Assembly (NCBI GenBank): GCA_024276815.1 | Contig: JAJRWM010000073.1 | Span: 1 to 33,052, forward strand | Direction: 5' to 3' | Length of the DNA: 33,052 nt | Source: a bacterium | GTDB lineage: Bacteria > JACRDZ01 > JAJRWM01 | Part shown: in pieces, positions 1-9,561 of the stretch | How positions within the stretch are numbered: position 1 is the first letter of the stretch | How the letters are laid out: each line of letters starts with the position of its first letter | Position numbers and translations under genes: made by a program | The notes under the pieces: generated by a model | What the model saw: only the letters and a program-made list of their open reading frames with translations | What the model was told of the DNA's origin: nothing | Database searches by the model: none

Positions 1-819
1 GAGGATTACTTCTTTGACAATACTGGTCAGGTTAACTATCGCGAACCTGGTTTTAATTGGTTTGGTAAACAACAAAAGATCTGAAACAATCCGGTTAAGG
101 CTTTGAGCGCCGCTGATTATGTTCCGGGCCAGCTTTTGCTCCTTTGGCATATCCGCCAGGTCCCGATACAAAAGCGAGGCAAAGCCCTCAATGCCCCCCA
201 GCGGGTTTCTTATTTCATGAGCAACGCCCGCCGCCATTTCCCCCAAAGCGGAAAGCCTTTCAGAGCGATGCAACTTCTCCTGCAATTCCTTGATTTCCGA
301 TAAATCATTAAATATCGCGATGGCTCCTTTTTGGTTTTGCGAACTGTCATAGAGTAGTGAGGCGCTGATATCAAGAGGAATTTCCTCTTCCCCCCGCTTA
401 AGATAATATTCGCCAAAGCTGTTCTTTTGGTTTTTTAACGCCTTGTCGAGTTCACGCTTAAAAATTGCCAGGCTCCGGGGTAACGCCTTGCCCAGCACAT
501 CGCTATCCTTAAGCCCGGTAATTTCACCGGCCCGCTTGTTAAAGGTTGTCACTTTCCCCTGATCGTCAATGACGATCAAGCCACTGGTCACACTGTCAAT
601 AATGTTGTTGGCGTATTGTTTCATGTTCTCGACTTCAAGAATCTTGCGTTGCAACTCAAGATTCTTGAGCTCAAGTTCCTTGCTAACGACCTCAAGCCCA
701 TCCTCTAAAGTTTTGTAGGCCTGTTGCAACTTTTGGGTTGTCCGGTTAAAAGCGTCGAAAGCGTCAGCGAGTATATCTTCTTCGCGGTGATAACTCTTTG
801 CTTTAGCTTGGGCTATCAT
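1..819 (-). CDS. PAS-domain sensor histidine kinase, N-terminal part (3' end outside window)
   Basis: Open frame on minus strand from ATG at 819 to the window edge: MIAQAKAKSYHREEDILADAFDAF...GLIVIDDQGKVTTFNKRAGEITG...LSALGEMAAGVAHEIRNPLGGIEGFASLL (PAS plus HisKA H-box). ATGA overlap with the upstream TPR stop. Confidence 0.88.
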   Translation of the reverse strand, partial: MIAQAKAKSYHREEDILADAFDAFNRTTQKLQQAYKTLEDGLEVVSKELELKNLELQRKILEVENMKQYANNIIDSVTSGLIVIDDQGKVTTFNKRAGEITGLKDSDVLGKALPRSLAIFKRELDKALKNQKNSFGEYYLKRGEEEIPLDISASLLYDSSQNQKGAIAIFNDLSEIKELQEKLHRSERLSALGEMAAGVAHEIRNPLGGIEGFASLLYRDLADMPKEQKLARNIISGAQSLNRIVSDLLLFTKPIKTRFAIVNLTSIVKEVIL

Positions 820-3443
820 GTCCGCTCCCCCAAATAAGCTTTTTGCCGTTTTAACCAGCGCACCGAGAGCTGTTCCTGAGCCGCTTGCTGAGACCAATAG
901 CCATCAGGATATTTTTGCGTGATAAAAACATACGTCTTCTCGGCTTCATCAAACTTTTTCAGCTCGCGCAAAACGTTACCCTTTTGATAATAAGCCCACT
1001 GGATCAGTTCCCCGGTTGCCCCCAGTTCAGTCAGCCCCTTGATAACTCTTTTCAACAGAACAAGAGCCTGGTCATATTTTTCCGTGGCGAAATAGGTATC
1101 AGCCAGCTTGGTTTGGTAAACCAGGACTTTTTCCTCGTTCTCAGCGGTGTCATTGATTAACTCCCGATATATTTTTTCGGCCTCGGAATAACGTTTCAGC
1201 CGAAGGAGCGAACTGGCCAACCGATCTCTACCCTTTTCCCCCAGTCGGGACATCGAAGACGCCTTCAAATAGTTATTGACAGCCAACTGGAATTTTTCAT
1301 CCCAATAAAAGGTGTCACCTATCCTGGTGTAGGCCCCGGCCGCGTATTTACTGTCGGGATGCCGCTCAATATAATCGAAGAGAAAGTCCCTCCCCGCCTG
1401 GTAATCGCCTTTTTCTATCAACAGGTAACCTATTCGATATTGGGCGTCAAGATAAAACTTGTCATTATAATCGCTGGCGGCTACCTTGCGGAAATTCTTA
1501 ATAGCGTTCTCATATAATCGCAGGAACTGCTCGCTACGACCAAACTGGAAATAACGGTTGACATAGTTTGGATATTTAGAAATAGCCCTCTCGTAACTCT
1601 GAGCGCTGTTCATAAAATCCTCCAACTGGTAGTAGCAGTCAGCCAAATAATACATCGCGTCGGCCGTGTACTCTCCGGCTGAAAACTCATCCAGCAGCTT
1701 GTTGAAACTGCCGGCGGCCGCTTCGTAATCCCTCATCTCATACTGGCAGCGGCCAATACGGTATAACGCCTTGTCGAGATAAGTATTCCCCTCAAAACTG
1801 TTAAAATACTCCTGGTAAACAACCAGCGCTTTTTCGAAATTGCGTTCATTATAGAAAAAATCAGCAATCCAAAGGGTTACTTCAGCCCCTCTCTTATATT
1901 CGGGGAAACGGTTTTTGGCCAACTGGTAATATTCAATAGCCTTCTCGAAGTTGGCTTGATTACGGAAGGTATCGCCTATCCGGTAATAGGCGTGAGCGAC
2001 ATAGGGGCTGACGGGGAAATTATCCATAGCCAACAAATACGCGGTGCGCGCCAAGCTGTATTCACCTTGCGCGTAAAACACGTCACAAACGCCAAATTGG
2101 GCCGCGTCGCGGAAAGAACTGTTCAGGTAAAGGTTGATAACTCTTTGGTAGGCTTTTATGGCTTGTCGATAATCCCCAAGATTAAAATTAGCTTTGCCAA
2201 TCAAATACTGGGCTTCACTGGCCATTTCGTGATCAGGATACTTTTTGAGCAGTTCATGAAGCAACTTCAGCGACCGGGAATAATCTCCCTGGGCGAAAAC
2301 ATCTTTCGCTCTTTGGTAACTGGCTGTATCAAACAACTTGTGCTCGGGATAGTTCCTGATTAGATAGGCCAAAATATTTTCCGCCTGGATAAAATTGTTC
2401 AACTGTTCATTCGCGAAAGCGATTTTCCAGAAAGCGTTCCCCTTCTTCTCCTGGTCAGAGGTGCTGTTAATCGCTTTTTCAAACATGGGGATTGCCTTAT
2501 TAAAACCGCCTTCCACCAGGTAAGTATCCCCGATTTTATAAAAGGCGTCGCTTCTTCTAGCAGAGGCGGGGAAACGTTCAATAAATTTCAAATAGGCATT
2601 GCGTGCATAGCTTGTCTCGCCTTGTTTGACATACAAGTCGCCAATCAGCAGCATGATTTCTTCGGCTCTTTCATTACGGGGATAATTAATCAAGGCTTGC
2701 TGGTAGGCGGCAATACTGTTTTCCAGATCCTTGCCTTCCAGGACAGAATCAGCGTAAGCGAAATAAGCCTTTTCCCGATAGGGGCTTTTTTTATAATTAT
2801 CAAGTAATTCCCGGTAACCCCTGGCCGCTTTTTCAAAATGGTTTTGCCGGTACTCGATTCCAGCGATTTTAAACAAGGCCGCGTCATGCCTGGAGCCTTC
2901 AGGAAACTCATCGGGAAGAGATTTTAAAATCCTGAGCGCTTCGCCCGGTTCACCTTTTTTCACTTTGACATCAGCCAGCGCGAGGTAGGCTTCTTCAGCG
3001 CCGGCGCTTTTGGGATACATTATAATAACTCCCATTAGTTCCGCTTCGCTTCTGGCAAGCCGAAAAGCGGCATGGGAAGCCTGGTCGCTATGGGGATATT
3101 TTTCAACAACTTTATTAAATTGCTTTTGCGCCGCAACGATATTATCTTGTTTTAAATAAATGTCACCGATATTGACCAAGGCGTCATCGGCCAGATTGCT
3201 ATCAGGATATTTCTCAACGACTTGTTTAAATTGTTCCAACGCTTTGCTTACCTCATTATTCCTTAAAGCTATTTCCGCTTTAGCGAAACGGCTCTGAGCC
3301 AGGTTAGCGAAATAATAATTAAGGCCGATAAACGCTCCGGCAACCAGCGTTATCCCGGCGATAACGGCCCAGACGATTTTCTTATTTTTGGGTTTCCTGT
3401 AATAATTGCGTATTTTTTTTAATAAATTTTGTTCGGCCGCCAT
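816..3443 (-). CDS. Large TPR protein with N-terminal transmembrane segment
   Basis: 875 aa ORF; TM segment KKIVWAVIAGITLVAGAFIGLNYYF followed by many TPR/YbgF-like repeats (e.g. YPDSNLADDALVNIGDIYLKQ). Confidence 0.9.
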   Translation of the reverse strand: MAAEQNLLKKIRNYYRKPKNKKIVWAVIAGITLVAGAFIGLNYYFANLAQSRFAKAEIALRNNEVSKALEQFKQVVEKYPDSNLADDALVNIGDIYLKQDNIVAAQKQFNKVVEKYPHSDQASHAAFRLARSEAELMGVIIMYPKSAGAEEAYLALADVKVKKGEPGEALRILKSLPDEFPEGSRHDAALFKIAGIEYRQNHFEKAARGYRELLDNYKKSPYREKAYFAYADSVLEGKDLENSIAAYQQALINYPRNERAEEIMLLIGDLYVKQGETSYARNAYLKFIERFPASARRSDAFYKIGDTYLVEGGFNKAIPMFEKAINSTSDQEKKGNAFWKIAFANEQLNNFIQAENILAYLIRNYPEHKLFDTASYQRAKDVFAQGDYSRSLKLLHELLKKYPDHEMASEAQYLIGKANFNLGDYRQAIKAYQRVINLYLNSSFRDAAQFGVCDVFYAQGEYSLARTAYLLAMDNFPVSPYVAHAYYRIGDTFRNQANFEKAIEYYQLAKNRFPEYKRGAEVTLWIADFFYNERNFEKALVVYQEYFNSFEGNTYLDKALYRIGRCQYEMRDYEAAAGSFNKLLDEFSAGEYTADAMYYLADCYYQLEDFMNSAQSYERAISKYPNYVNRYFQFGRSEQFLRLYENAIKNFRKVAASDYNDKFYLDAQYRIGYLLIEKGDYQAGRDFLFDYIERHPDSKYAAGAYTRIGDTFYWDEKFQLAVNNYLKASSMSRLGEKGRDRLASSLLRLKRYSEAEKIYRELINDTAENEEKVLVYQTKLADTYFATEKYDQALVLLKRVIKGLTELGATGELIQWAYYQKGNVLRELKKFDEAEKTYVFITQKYPDGYWSQQAAQEQLSVRWLKRQKAYLGERT

Positions 3444-3497
3444 TTTTCCCCTGAGCCAACATTTAACAATATTACCATACTTCTATTAACAATATTA

Positions 3498-3989
3498 TCA
3501 TATCTTTGTATTGCCTATATTCAAGATCTTGTTCTTAGCTACTTCCAGGAGTTGCGCTTCACTTTCGATATTGTCAGGCCTGACCTTGGACCAGATAAAC
3601 AAATCCAGGGCTACCCGGCAAATCTGGCTTTCATTAAGCTGGTTGCCATTGATCGTCCCGCTTCTGTAAGCGTATTCCCGGAGACTCTTTATTTGGTCCA
3701 GGCGCAGTTGGATGTTCTTTTGTTTTATTTTTTGCTTGCGGCTGCGACGGCGGACCTGGGGCGTTTTCCGCGGAGGTAAATCTTCCTGCGGTTCCTCCTG
3801 GCAGGCTTGCGGAGCGACTTCCAGGAGTCCGTTCCTGCGTCTCAGTTCATCCAGGTATCTTATTTGTTTTTCCGCCGCGGTAAGCGTGACCGGTTTTTCC
3901 TGACTAACATTTTCGACTATATCCTCCGCGCCTTTGCCCTCCTGAGCGCGCAATCTTTTAGCTCTTTCACGAATTGTCAAGACATCCAC
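3498..3989 (-). CDS. Small basic protein with possible ribbon-helix-helix-like C-terminal region
   Basis: ORF frame 3498..4034; likely GTG start at 3989 preceded by AAGGAG. C-terminal IQLRLDQIKSLREYAYRSGTINGNQLNESQICRVALDLFI has an RHH-like arrangement. Function inferred. Confidence 0.55.
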   Translation of the reverse strand: MDVLTIRERAKRLRAQEGKGAEDIVENVSQEKPVTLTAAEKQIRYLDELRRRNGLLEVAPQACQEEPQEDLPPRKTPQVRRRSRKQKIKQKNIQLRLDQIKSLREYAYRSGTINGNQLNESQICRVALDLFIWSKVRPDNIESEAQLLEVAKNKILNIGNTKI

Positions 3990-4064
3990 TGTTTTTGCTC
4001 TCCTTGGACAATATAATAGTAGGATTGTACCCAAAATAACAATATGATGCTACCATCAATTTGT

Positions 4065-4094
4065 AGTATATTGCAATAATAATATCGTTGTCAA
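4065..4094 (-). promoter_or_regulatory. Candidate sigma70 promoter for the RHH-like gene
   Basis: Minus strand TTGACA (4094-4089), 18 bp spacer, TATACT (4070-4065). Confidence 0.5.
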
Positions 4095-4105
4095 CAAAAA
4101 AAACA

Positions 4106-4256
4106 TTAAAGCAGTAACGCGTCAGTCTTCCGGGGAAAAGACCTTATTTGTCATTCCCGTGCCAACGGGAATCCACTAGATTCCTGCATACGCTGGAATG
4201 ACATTACTGGTTCCCCCACTTCACTGGCGGGTTACTTAAAGCAGTAACGCGTCAGT
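4106..4256. repeat. 21-bp direct repeat TTAAAGCAGTAACGCGTCAGT flanking the palindromic element
   Basis: Copies at 4106-4126 and 4236-4256; 14-bp core AGTAACGCGTCAGT also at 10522-10535; near-inverted copy ACTGGCGGGTTACT at 4223-4236 forms a hairpin with the second copy. Confidence 0.7.
4149..4203. repeat. Palindromic intergenic element TGTCATTCC...GGAATGACA
   Basis: Terminal inverted repeats TGTCATTCC (4149-4157) and GGAATGACA (4195-4203), with internal hairpin ATTCCCGT-gcca-ACGGGAAT. Confidence 0.65.
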
Positions 4257-4285
4257 TATTGGCAGGTTGACTGGTGTCGGGACAA

Positions 4286-4336
4286 AATGAACCTGCCCCC
4301 GCCAGCTTAGCTAGCGAGGTATTCTGGCGGCATAAT
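4286..4336. repeat. Dispersed AATGAACCTGCCCCCGCC hairpin repeat, copy 1
   Basis: AATGAACCTGCCCCCGCCAGC...GCGAGGTATTCTGGCGGCATAAT; internal CCGCCAG/CTGGCGG inverted repeat; related copies at 20665-20714 and 32998-33015. Confidence 0.65.
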
Positions 4337-4745
4337 AAAAGAGAATAAGGCTCAAAGGAAGGATTGGCGGCCATTGAGTCTAACGTATTTTTAAAACGGC
4401 AGACCCCGAAGCCGCAACGTGTGCAAAATGCTCACCAGCGCTTCAATCCTGGTTCGCAACTCCTTCGCCGGGATTAAATCTTCCCCGTCGTTTATCGGCA
4501 AGGTCCGCAATTTCATGGTCTTGGCCAGAAGCGGGACCGTCGTCCGGCCAAACACTCCGACTCGGGAAATTTCTTTTCTGAATCCGGCACGTCCCGCAGC
4601 AGATGCGCCCGGCAGTTGGCTGTTACCCAGAACTTCCCGCGCCACGTGGCCGCGAGTGGTAGTGTCAAGAATTTTTCGCACATTTTTTGTCGCCCATAAT
4701 CATTAGCGTTCAATCAAATATCAATAACATTAGCAGCTGTTGATG

Positions 4746-4824
4746 TGTGGGGAAGTCGAAGACTTATCCAAGGATTGTGGATGGCATGCTTTTTGTTATC
4801 CACATGGACGTTGTCATATCCACC
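4746..4824. promoter_or_regulatory. Cluster of DnaA-box-like 9-mers
   Basis: TTATCCACA (4796-4804) matches the consensus; near matches TTCCCCACA (minus, 4746-4754), TTATCCAAG (4764-4772), CCATCCACA (minus, 4776-4784), ATATCCACC (4816-4824). Confidence 0.4.
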
Positions 4825-4923
4825 GTGCGTGTTTTCCAAGTACTAAAAACTTATCAAGCAGGAGGAATCTTAGGTAAGAACGTTAAATGCGCTAACCCTT
4901 ATGTTTTTTTGCTGTCGACGTGA

Positions 4924-4958
4924 GCGCGCCCCTCTTTTTACTTCAAAGAGGGGCGCGC
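4924..4958. terminator. Strong hairpin downstream of acsB, possible terminator
   Basis: Perfect 14-bp stem GCGCGCCCCTCTTT / AAAGAGGGGCGCGC with 7-nt loop; no immediate U-run on the minus strand, a T-rich tract follows on the plus side. Confidence 0.5.
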
Positions 4959-5004
4959 GGGTTATTCTTTTTTCTCTTGGTCCTACATCTGAGGGTTACA
5001 CACT

Positions 5005-7194
5005 TTACAGAATCGACTCCATGGTCAGAGCGGGGTGCTCTTTCTCAGTCAGAAAGGCAAGCACTTCTTCCGATTCAGTGCCGTTCTCCTCAGTGGCGAT
5101 GCGGTCAAGCAAATCAGCGATACCGGCTTCGCTGGCTCTTTCCTGCAATTCTTCCCGTAATTGTTCTTTTAGATCCTTGGGCATCCAGACCAGACGCTTA
5201 AGACCGCCCTCGGCGGAGATGAATTTGCGGGAAGCGATATATTTACTGCCTACTCCCATAAAACCGGGATTCTGAACGCCGCCGCCAACCGTCCCCGCCA
5301 AAGTTGAAAACTTCATGCCGGACGGCGTCATGCCGGCGTAACCGCGGTGAACGACCATAACGCCGTTGGCCTCAGGCATAATGGCGATGATACATTCGAA
5401 ACAACCGCAGGAGGTCATGGGGTTCTCCATCAAAGAATAAGCGTTAAAGACATCCAGCGAATCATGAGACAGCTTCTTGATGGCCTCGTTAACGCCGCTC
5501 CACTGGCCTTTAACCGCGTCAAGAGTATCATTCTTGACTACCAGCTGGTTAGGACCGTTGGGATTTATCTCGTAAGCGGCTTTACCGTCCAGCCAACTGT
5601 AAGCGCCGCACAGTCCCAATCTTTCCGGCGTAATCATGCAGGCGTGATCCGGGGCAAACGACTGGCACAGGGTGCAGGAATAAAAAACGTCAACCGATTC
5701 ATCCGTCATGCCGGCGACCCGGTCATCTCTTTCCTTGTAAACAGTCGCGGCTTCACTGATAATTCCCTTGACCTTGGCTTCATCGGTATACAAGGTTACC
5801 TGAACCTTGTCCACAATCGCCGGGAATTCGCTGAGTAACTTGGCGTGGATAATATCGCCAATATGCTTGATCCGCAAGCCGGCTTCGTAACCGGTCTTGG
5901 AAATCCGCATCCAGTTCTGATTACGCTGTCCCATGTGCCAGAAGCCCTGAGCACAGTTCAGGTAATCGTGGATTTTCCTTTCCAGTACCGGCTCAAAGTC
6001 TTTCTGCATCTTGCGACCGGCGACCTCAACCAGAATGCCCAGCGGGGAAAGCCGGTAGCCGTCCAGATTATCGAGATCAGGACCGACTATCGTGGTTTTA
6101 TTGTCTTCAACCTCACTCATATCTTTCATGCGCAACCACTCAAACGCCGGGGAACGGGTGCCGCCGAATTCCAGGAAGGTGTCCTCCTTGCGGATTCTTT
6201 CACCTTCAAAGGCCGCGCCGTAAGGCACCGGCACCGGCACGTTGGAAACGTCCACCTTAACGCCGCGCACCTCAATGCAGGTATCAACCAGTTTATCCTG
6301 GTCCAGTTGCTTGACGACCGCTTCATAAGTGGTGACGCCCGAAGGGTGAACTTCCGGGATCTCTGAATCGGCGATCGCCGGGAAGCCCATGTTGATCGCG
6401 CCGGCTCCCGTGGCCCAGATGATATCCGTCAGAGGTCCCAAAACCAGGGCGAAAGCGAAAACGCGGTCCTTGGTGTATTTCAGGATCCGCCGGTAATCGC
6501 CGCCCGCGATCCCGCCGAAGGTTAAAGCGCCCCGGGCGGCCCAGTTCAGAGCGTAAATAGTGGAAATCGTATCAGGACCGAGCGGCACGATATAATGCTC
6601 CCAGCCAATGTCAACTCCCTTTTCCTGTAACTGCTGCAGAACGCCGCCGCTCTCCTGCTCGGCGGAGAGGAAGGTCAGGATACTGCGTTTTTGAAAATCA
6701 CGGACAATTTTAACCGCCCGGTCAGCGCTCTCGGCTTTCCCCAGAATCGCGGCAAAACCAGGCATACGGCCATCAACCAGCTGAATACCCAGTTCCCTGA
6801 GAATCGTATCCGAAAGAAAACCTTCGTAAGGTGTATTGGCGTAAGGATCTTCCATGCCGTCCAGGTAGTATTTCAAACCGGTGTAAATCTCCTCCGCCAG
6901 CATGGTGGCGATTCCGGCGTCCAGAGCGTGTCCCAGGTAGGGGAACCAGAGGTTGTCATTCGGAAGGGGGTGGACCAGTGATTTAACCAGGTCCATAACC
7001 GGCAGTATCTCTTCGACCGTTTGTACTTTACGCCCTGTCAGACATAAGATCATCGGCATGTAATAGGCGGTGTCGGGGAAAATAATCTGGGTCGCGCCGC
7101 TCTTGGCCTCCAAGGTTTCCTTCAGCAGCTTATCCGCCATGCTGACGATGCCCGCGGCGCCATTGATAGCGTTTGTGGCGATAATTTTCGACAT
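5005..7194 (-). CDS. acsB: CO dehydrogenase/acetyl-CoA synthase, acetyl-CoA synthase subunit
   Basis: 729 aa, full-length bacterial AcsB/CdhC-type; A-cluster Cys motifs FYSCTLCQSFAPDHAC and TSCGCFECI. Confidence 0.97.
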   Translation of the reverse strand: MSKIIATNAINGAAGIVSMADKLLKETLEAKSGATQIIFPDTAYYMPMILCLTGRKVQTVEEILPVMDLVKSLVHPLPNDNLWFPYLGHALDAGIATMLAEEIYTGLKYYLDGMEDPYANTPYEGFLSDTILRELGIQLVDGRMPGFAAILGKAESADRAVKIVRDFQKRSILTFLSAEQESGGVLQQLQEKGVDIGWEHYIVPLGPDTISTIYALNWAARGALTFGGIAGGDYRRILKYTKDRVFAFALVLGPLTDIIWATGAGAINMGFPAIADSEIPEVHPSGVTTYEAVVKQLDQDKLVDTCIEVRGVKVDVSNVPVPVPYGAAFEGERIRKEDTFLEFGGTRSPAFEWLRMKDMSEVEDNKTTIVGPDLDNLDGYRLSPLGILVEVAGRKMQKDFEPVLERKIHDYLNCAQGFWHMGQRNQNWMRISKTGYEAGLRIKHIGDIIHAKLLSEFPAIVDKVQVTLYTDEAKVKGIISEAATVYKERDDRVAGMTDESVDVFYSCTLCQSFAPDHACMITPERLGLCGAYSWLDGKAAYEINPNGPNQLVVKNDTLDAVKGQWSGVNEAIKKLSHDSLDVFNAYSLMENPMTSCGCFECIIAIMPEANGVMVVHRGYAGMTPSGMKFSTLAGTVGGGVQNPGFMGVGSKYIASRKFISAEGGLKRLVWMPKDLKEQLREELQERASEAGIADLLDRIATEENGTESEEVLAFLTEKEHPALTMESIL

Positions 7195-7235
7195 AATTTC
7201 ACTCCTTTTTGGGAAATAGTCTGAATTTTATATTT

Positions 7236-8585
7236 TTACTGGTTGAAGTTGCCGGACTTCAGGAACTTGGGAATTTGATTAGCGTCTCTAGGTCCGACAA
7301 TGATCTTCCAGTCACTGAGTTTCTCGCCCAGAGAACCGCTGATGACTGAAACATAACCAGGGATTATTAAATTACGATGATTAACCTTCTCCGCGATGCC
7401 ACTTTCCTGTATATACTCCGCGATCTTGCCCGGCGTGAATTTGCCGGCCGCCCAGCCGGTCAGAACGCTGAGTCCTTCGCTGTTCTGCACCATCAGCCAG
7501 GCCGAGACCTTGGAGGCTTCAATCTCGCCCTGAACCAGGAAAAAGGTCAGGGAAAAGTTGGTGGTAATGAATACCGGCGAGTCCGCGGTGGGTTCGCCGA
7601 TCTGATAAATTTTCTGGGCCACCTGCATTGGTTTTTGCGGATCGGTGTAAATATTCTGTCTCAGAGTGAACAGGGGGATCATCTTCTCTTTTTCAATATT
7701 TCTCAGGACAATCAATGAAGCGTATTTGCAGACGCCAACCGCCGCCAGCATCGCCTCGCCCAGTTCATCATCGAAAATGTCGCCCGGCAAGATCATTACC
7801 GGGTAGCCCAGGGGCTTGAATCCGTTTTTAATGGCCGCCCGCCTGATCTGGGTCAGTTCCTCCAGCATTTGCCGGCCATTTTTGAAGTCGGGGACCAAGA
7901 TCAGGTCGTCAACACCCGCGGCTTTGATTTTCTCAGTCAGAGCGCTTAACTTATCCAGGTCATCAGCGGTCACCGCCAGAGGTACTTTGTACTCTTTCGC
8001 GATTGCAGCCAGTTGCTCGGCGTTGCCCTCATTAGCGACGCCGATTAAGGGGCGCTTCGCCGCGACAACAGCCAGAGCGGCCTTCAGGTTATCAGCGTTT
8101 TGGCTCAATAATATCAAGTTGGCCGATGAATTGTCGCTGACCTGCTGAACCACCGTTTTGAACCGATCGGCGGCACCGGTGGAGCGAACCGCGATAAAAT
8201 CAACTTTCAGGTGCTGACCAACCCGTTCGATTTCAGAATCGTTAACCTGGTCGATTTTAGCTTTGATCTCGTCATCAGAGGTGGAATCATCAATCAGTAC
8301 GGCGAACCCGGGCACGTTATAAAAAGTTTTCTCATGCCGGAAAAGCACAACTTCCTCGCCGACTTTGAAAGCCTGATCGCCGGCGCCGAAAGTAACGCCC
8401 TTGATGGGCGGAGCGGAAGCTTCGTCCAACTGGGAGCGAGCCTCGTCGCTGACGTACGGGCAGGCGTCCAGTTGCACTTGCTTGGCGGCCAATTTCATGG
8501 CGAAAGCCAGGCAGGTCGGGAATTTACACTCCCCGCAATTGGTTTTTGGTAAAAGTTTAAAGATCTGAATACCGGTTAAAGCCAT
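7236..8585 (-). CDS. acsC: Corrinoid iron-sulfur protein large subunit
   Basis: 449 aa; N-terminal Fe-S motif KTNCGECKFPTCLAFAMKLA; adjacent to acsD and acsB. Confidence 0.95.
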   Translation of the reverse strand: MALTGIQIFKLLPKTNCGECKFPTCLAFAMKLAAKQVQLDACPYVSDEARSQLDEASAPPIKGVTFGAGDQAFKVGEEVVLFRHEKTFYNVPGFAVLIDDSTSDDEIKAKIDQVNDSEIERVGQHLKVDFIAVRSTGAADRFKTVVQQVSDNSSANLILLSQNADNLKAALAVVAAKRPLIGVANEGNAEQLAAIAKEYKVPLAVTADDLDKLSALTEKIKAAGVDDLILVPDFKNGRQMLEELTQIRRAAIKNGFKPLGYPVMILPGDIFDDELGEAMLAAVGVCKYASLIVLRNIEKEKMIPLFTLRQNIYTDPQKPMQVAQKIYQIGEPTADSPVFITTNFSLTFFLVQGEIEASKVSAWLMVQNSEGLSVLTGWAAGKFTPGKIAEYIQESGIAEKVNHRNLIIPGYVSVISGSLGEKLSDWKIIVGPRDANQIPKFLKSGNFNQ

Positions 8586-8587
8586 AA

Positions 8588-9523
8588 TTAATTACCTCCC
8601 AGGGTGTCGATCGTTCGGTGTACCAGTTTGACACTTTCAGGATGACGTAAAATCATCAGTTGACTGCCGGCCATCATCATGGCGGTAGCCGTAACCGATT
8701 CCCAGAGAATCCCCCGCTTGTTGGCTTCCCCCCACTGAGGCTCATCCGCGGTTGGCGTTTTCGCTTCCTTGGCTTTCCAGGCTTCCGGACCAATATCGTT
8801 GACAATCGGCATTTGCATCATTTCGTCCCCTTGTCTGAGGGCGGCCAGGGTAACCCGCTCCATAACGGAATAGGTGTACTCAAGGCCGTATCCCAAAGCG
8901 CTGGACATGGTATCCATCAGGATCCTGGACTTGTCGAAGCCCATTTGGGTCAGTAGAATATTCAATTGCTTGGCCAGGTTAATATCCAGGTCTGATAAAG
9001 CGATCAGGTGATGATTGTTGGCCATGGCGGCCGCGACGAAGGTCTTGTAATTATCTTCCTGCGCCTTGCCGATAATACAGGAATGACCTTTCGCGGCGTC
9101 ATAAACGCTTTTCATGACCTCCAGATCTTTTTCCGGATGATTGCTGCCCAGAAATATCAGCGGGACGGAGATCTCGTCCAGCATCTTCTTGGTCAGCGCC
9201 ACCGCTTCCCCGACCGAAGTGTCACCCCGGTCAGGATGAGTCGAATCAAACCGCAGGCAAATCAGGTCCGCCTTGACTTCATCCTGGGCGAATTTGGCCC
9301 ACTTGACCGGATCGTCCCAGACTCCGCTCAAAGCCTCGACCAAAGGCGGCGCCCAGTCATCCGGGGTCTTGTCCCGGACCTCGACGGCAACCAATGGTTT
9401 GTTCGGAACCTTGCCTTCAAATTGTAAAAACGGCAGGGCTTCGTTACCACCGATCTTGGCTCCCTGAATATCAAGTTCCTGGATACTTCCCGCGGCTTTC
9501 TCCACGGGTACCACAAAAGCCAT
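8588..9523 (-). CDS. acsD: Corrinoid iron-sulfur protein small subunit
   Basis: 311 aa; CdhD/AcsD TIM-barrel type (LICLRFDSTHPDRGDTSVGEAVALTKKML); operon context. Confidence 0.95.
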   Translation of the reverse strand: MAFVVPVEKAAGSIQELDIQGAKIGGNEALPFLQFEGKVPNKPLVAVEVRDKTPDDWAPPLVEALSGVWDDPVKWAKFAQDEVKADLICLRFDSTHPDRGDTSVGEAVALTKKMLDEISVPLIFLGSNHPEKDLEVMKSVYDAAKGHSCIIGKAQEDNYKTFVAAAMANNHHLIALSDLDINLAKQLNILLTQMGFDKSRILMDTMSSALGYGLEYTYSVMERVTLAALRQGDEMMQMPIVNDIGPEAWKAKEAKTPTADEPQWGEANKRGILWESVTATAMMMAGSQLMILRHPESVKLVHRTIDTLGGN

Positions 9524-9561
9524 GGTATTTCCTCCTCGAAAAGTTTTCTATTTCATTTTTA

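Noticed and set aside
4391-4713. Overlapping short ORFs on both strands (96, 95, 66 aa)
   Set aside because: Could be a decayed gene, but no recognisable family and competing frames; not enough to call a CDS or transposase remnant.
4746-4824. Calling the DnaA-like cluster an oriC
   Set aside because: No dnaA, dnaN, rpmH or parAB nearby and no strand switch in gene orientation; only one box matches the consensus.
5347-6366. Long plus-strand ORFs (163 and 173 aa) opposite acsB
   Set aside because: Antisense shadows of a clearly coding acsB frame; sequences resemble no family and have no RBS support.
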